Assembly (NCBI GenBank): GCA_015143735.1
Contig: VKHC01000509.1
Location: 1-11,469 of the forward strand
Direction: 5' to 3'
From: Synura sp. LO234KE
Lineage: Eukaryota; Sar; Synurophyceae; Synurales; Mallomonadaceae
Length of the DNA stretch: 11,469 nucleotides
This document shows, one piece after another, positions 8,588 to 11,469 of this stretch (within the stretch, counting starts at the first letter, position 1; each line of letters begins with the position of its first letter). The notes beneath the pieces were generated by a model. The model made no database searches and was not told where the DNA came from. It saw nothing but the letters and a program-made list of their open reading frames with translations. The position numbers were made by a program, and so were the translations under genes.

Positions 8588-9652
8588 CAGCCCTCCTGTC
8601 GAGACTTCGTCAGGTTGTGTTGATATAGTTAAGAGCTAAACTTTAGTTTACTTCCGCGACTATTCGAAGTGAATGACGTCTCGGCCGGTGGCTAGCAGCA
8701 ATCAGCGTGATTTGAGGAGGAGGAAAAAAATATCAATTTATTGCTATTTACTTCCTACTAATCAATCCATCATAGCAAGTATGGTGCTCCTGGTCGTGCC
8801 GCGACAATGATAAATTGCCAGGAAGAAGCAAGAAATTTCTCTACTTACTCGAGGGGATGTAGTAGGTATCGGTGCACCAAAATCCGTCTGCAGATAGTGA
8901 TCCATTTATCGCTACAAATCAAAATTTGTATGATTTTTGTGGTAGTTGAATCATCAGATTGTGTTTCCCCCCCACCTAATCCTCCTCTCACCATTACTAA
9001 CACGGATTCTGAATTGGCGCACTTCATAGCAGTATAGATGATGTTTACCACGATGCATCAACCTTCTCCACGAAGCAATTATGAGGAGGGCGGCATACAC
9101 AGTTTGAACTCCAATGTATTTTCAGTTAACGACAACCATATGACGGAGCATGTTTTGGAGGATGAAAACGAGGATAGACAAGTAAAAGTAGAACAGCAAA
9201 AACTTTATTTATCAAATATCAGATTTAGCCATATGAAAAAATATATGGCGTAGATTGTTTTATTCTAAAACACCGCCTTCTGTTAACCTCCAATAACTCT
9301 TGTCCACTATAGCAGTAATTGAGATAAACGATTTTCTAAATTACCGCGATGAGCGGTTAGGCTAGTTAACACAGCCAGCGGTAATGAACGCAGAGTCACC
9401 TCCTGTTTCGGTACTTACGAATTTGTTAACTCGTCTATCTACAGGCGCACACTTATCCTACTCATAGTAGTTGTGTTATTTTCACCAAATTAAGATTTAT
9501 CAAATAACACGCGTAAGAGCTTTAGGGAAGAAGATAAAGCACAATATGAGATGAAGTCATTTTTTCGCTGGGAGGGTATCGTATATTGCTTTGAGATAGA
9601 ATGTTCGAATTGAAAGTAAGTACTCCGTATGAAGAATTACAATATAATTTAT
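8588..9652. other. region with no established gene; splice-like signals and short open frames
   Basis: About 1.06 kb between the NFU poly(A) signal and the LRR gene. I see no RNA gene or mobile element. An ATG at 8674 starts a 46-codon frame (MTSRPVASSNQRDLRRRKK...). Several intron-like patterns follow: TACTAAT before CATCATAG near 8770, and CCTCTCACCATTACTAAC before TTCATAG near 9034. A TTTTATT at 9258-9264 would read AATAAAA on the minus strand. TTACCGC (9341) and GCGGTAA (9378) form a 7-bp inverted repeat. These hints suggest a small spliced gene in 8670-9260, but I could not build a frame-consistent model. Confidence 0.35.
9038..9253 (+). CDS. possible small hypothetical protein or terminal exon (low confidence)
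   Basis: An open frame of 71 codons beginning MMFTTMHQPSPRSNYEEGG and ending HMKKYMA at a TAG. Its second half is acidic and hydrophilic (LEDENEDRQVKVEQQK) with codon use like the neighbouring genes, so it could be a last exon or a small gene. A TACTAAC-like branch point and a TTCATAG/CAG acceptor lie just upstream (8995-9034), which favours an exon of a spliced gene. Entering from that acceptor, though, meets the TAG at 9035 in this frame. I recognise no family. It may equally be non-coding. Confidence 0.2.
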   Translation: MMFTTMHQPSPRSNYEEGGIHSLNSNVFSVNDNHMTEHVLEDENEDRQVKVEQQKLYLSNIRFSHMKKYMA

Positions 9653-10183
9653 TTACATAGCGGAATATTTGACAATGCCAGAGAAATACGCCTCGCCAAT
9701 GCGCTCACGTACATCTTGGACACTCAAATAATTGATGGAAAGATCAAAAAGCTTCAAATCGCAAACTTCAAGCAATATCTTTATGTACTCCAACGATTTC
9801 GCAGTAAAACGATTGTTACTAATATCAATCACTTTCAGGTTATCTTTTAAAATTTTATGACCCTGAATAAATTCACAAACCCTGCAAACTCCATCATCTT
9901 CCAAATAATTTCCCTGTAAGTCTAGAGTAATAGGCAACGATCGATTGAAAGATGCTGAAGTTATGATTGATTTCATCTCCTCTAGAGCATTTTCGATATG
10001 ATTGGGTTCGTTTATGTTTTCGGCCCAGGTGCACAATCGCATTCGAGAGAAGTCAATTACAACCTGGTCATTTTCAGTAATGTAGTAGGAAGCCAAGTTC
10101 AAATCAGGAAGTTCTGAAGCTAACTAAAGGGACATTACGCTTATAATAATCTGAGTAGAATAAATTACCGGTTCAACGTGCAT
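9653..10183 (-). CDS. small leucine-rich-repeat (RNI-like) protein
   Basis: Two exons: 10169-10183 (ATGCACGTTGAACCG, five codons) and 9653-10123, joined across a 45-nt intron with a GTAATT donor and TTTAG acceptor, both phase 0, giving 161 residues. A TAG precedes the 471-nt exon in frame, so an upstream exon is required. The protein shows two to three ribonuclease-inhibitor-like LRR units, with cores ITLDLQGNYLEDDGV, LKVIDISNNRFTAKSL and LKLFDLSINYLS, spaced about 30 residues. Such folds bind protein partners; no catalytic residue or membrane segment is seen. It is short for the family. The in-frame TAG directly before the ATG could also be a splice acceptor, in which case a further exon (possible 28 codons at 10241-10324) would lengthen the N terminus. 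It lies head-to-head with the AFG3-like gene. Confidence 0.7.
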
Positions 10184-10562
10184 CTAAGCGTTAAAAGTTT
10201 AATTCAAGTTTTAGAAATTTGCTCTGTCCCCTGTTTTCACAAAACGTTTTAGTTGATGTAAGAAAAAATTATCTGTAAAAATTAAAATGTTTGTAGTAGC
10301 CCTAAGCTTAAATTTGGTAAGCATATACTCCTTCAAATATTCAAAGAGTACAAGTCCTAGTTTGTCAACTCTTAAGTTAAATGCCAATATATTTTGACGA
10401 TTACTGGGTACGGAATCGGATGTTTGGGTTAAAGAAATATCTGGGAATATATCGGTGATATTTTTTTACGCGCGTTTTCCGTTTCTTACTTGTACTGTAC
10501 AGTAAAACAAACCACTAGTATCGGGATTTAGAAAATCGATTAAGTAAGAAAACAACGAGCTG
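10184..10562. promoter_or_regulatory. divergent promoter region between the LRR and AFG3-like genes
   Basis: An AT-rich 379-bp interval between two start codons on opposite strands. It holds ACGCGCGT at 10468-10475, similar to MCB/E2F-like GC boxes, and a perfect 12-bp palindrome TACTGTACAGTA at 10493-10504, about 60 bp before the AFG3 start. On the minus strand 10241-10324 is an open stretch of 28 codons from an ATG, ending at a GT donor, that may be an extra first exon of the LRR gene. No TATA box is certain. Confidence 0.4.
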
Positions 10563-11469
10563 ATGCTCAAGACTAGAATTTACGTGATTCGTCAAGGATT
10601 GAATAGGCACTCCAAGCTACTCACTGGTGCAGTGAATTTTTCTTACAGAAGGATATCCGGTGGCTCTGATCAGTTTAAGAGTACTTTCGAAAGGATATTT
10701 TCAGTTCCTAAAGGCTTTAAGAATTTCTATCCGAAAGATAAATCAAGTGGCAAAAAGAGTAGCTCATCCTCATCTTCTTCAGAATCTTCGAGTTCGAAGA
10801 GATCGAATCCGACGGGAGGGGAGGATCCCAAACCAAGTGGCGGTGGCCCTCGTCCTGGTCCATATGCAGCATTAGCAGGAGCAGGAGCAGTTCTGCTCGT
10901 ATTAGCCACATCCATTGAATTGATGGGGGAAGACTACGGAAGGTAGGAAACTTTCGAGCAAGAAATTATCATTTTACTTAAGACTTAATAATCGTTCTGG
11001 CAGGGAAATAAGTTGGCAAGATTTTCAGAGTCAGCTGCTAGAATCCGGTTATGTAGAACGAATTTTGGTGACTAACCGTAATATAGCTAGGTAAATCGTC
11101 GAATTCATGCTCCCTTATCAAATGTCACCAATTTCTGTGTACTGTTTGAAAAATTATCGTTAGAGTGGTTCTTCGACATCAATACGATGCCGCACAACAA
11201 GCAGCTCAAGAAGAAGCCTTAGCGCGACACATTGCTTCACGCAAAAACGGGGATCGCGGGAGTCTAATCATAGATCTTAGGCCAAACAAATCCAATAATA
11301 TTACAGCAACCGGGTACCCCGTGGATTCACCGCCGCCTGAGTCAGAAATACTTCACGACGAGCCTGGCAATCCTAATTTCAGACGCTATCCAAGCATTAG
11401 GACAGATTCTGCCGGCAGTAAATCCTCATTCTATTTTACAATTGGGTACGATAATCGAAATGTTCGTTT
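10563..11469 (+). CDS. AFG3: mitochondrial m-AAA protease (AFG3/Yta10, FtsH family), N-terminal part; truncated by window end
   Basis: Exons 10563-10942, 11004-11090 and 11164 to the edge join in phase (257 codons plus 2 nt); introns are 61 and 73 nt. m-AAA proteases are ATP-driven zinc metalloproteases of the mitochondrial inner membrane that remove damaged membrane proteins and mature some precursors. Residues 1-34 form a basic presequence without acidic residues (RQGLNRHSK, YRRIS). VPKGFKNFYPK at 48-58 matches the motif before the first span in AFG3 proteins. A Ser/Lys/Gly linker includes an eight-serine run. Residues 101-121 are the first membrane span. EISWQDFQSQLLESGYVERI, then NIARVVLR and SFYFTIG, form the intermembrane-space FtsH_ext domain that separates m-AAA from i-AAA (Yme1) enzymes. 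The AAA and HExxH protease domains lie beyond 11469, so activity cannot be judged here. Confidence 0.9.

Noticed and set aside
8845-9051. Minus-strand 68-residue open frame.
   Set aside because: It is the complement of a pyrimidine tract and intron-like signals on the plus strand, with no recognisable motif.

Overview
This is nuclear DNA of a eukaryote with many short spliceosomal introns (GT..AG, mostly about 45 to 220 nt, several with TACTAAC-like branch points). The best lineage clue is the gene at 7084-8442. Its protein opens with a signal peptide followed at once by an F-x-A-P type motif and a basic stretch, the two-part leader that sends proteins into the complex plastids of photosynthetic stramenopiles (ochrophytes). 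I therefore suggest a heterokont alga; the class cannot be decided from this window.

Layout. (1) Positions 6942 down to beyond 1, minus strand: one very long gene, rebuilt here as 16 exons (about 1290 codons in the window, C terminus missing). It encodes an acidic N-terminal segment, a coiled coil, a conserved globular block spread over many small exons, a 1.3-kb exon of acidic disordered sequence, and a C-terminal module with at least five membrane spans. Most of these exons have no ATG and no stop of their own, so a simple ORF scan breaks the gene into unrelated pieces or misses them. The exons join in phase at every junction. (2) 6943-7083: a 141-bp divergent promoter with two overlapping perfect ACGT palindromes. 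(3) 7084-8442, plus strand: a four-exon gene for a plastid-type NFU iron-sulfur scaffold with two NFU domains behind a GIY-YIG-like domain; poly(A) signal at 8582. (4) 8588-9652: about 1 kb with no gene I can establish, though it shows splice-like signals and one open frame (9038-9253). (5) 9653-10183, minus strand: a two-exon gene for a small leucine-rich-repeat protein. (6) 10184-10562: a second divergent promoter region. (7) 10563 to the window end, plus strand: the first three exons of a mitochondrial m-AAA (AFG3/Yta10/FtsH-type) protease, cut off before its ATPase domain.

The genes form two head-to-head pairs: membrane protein with NFU, and LRR protein with AFG3. NFU and AFG3 both maintain organelles (plastid Fe-S delivery; mitochondrial inner-membrane quality control), but nothing in the sequence shows that they act in one pathway. 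The most promising unknown is the giant minus-strand membrane protein; the most interesting architecture is the GIY-YIG-NFU-NFU fusion.
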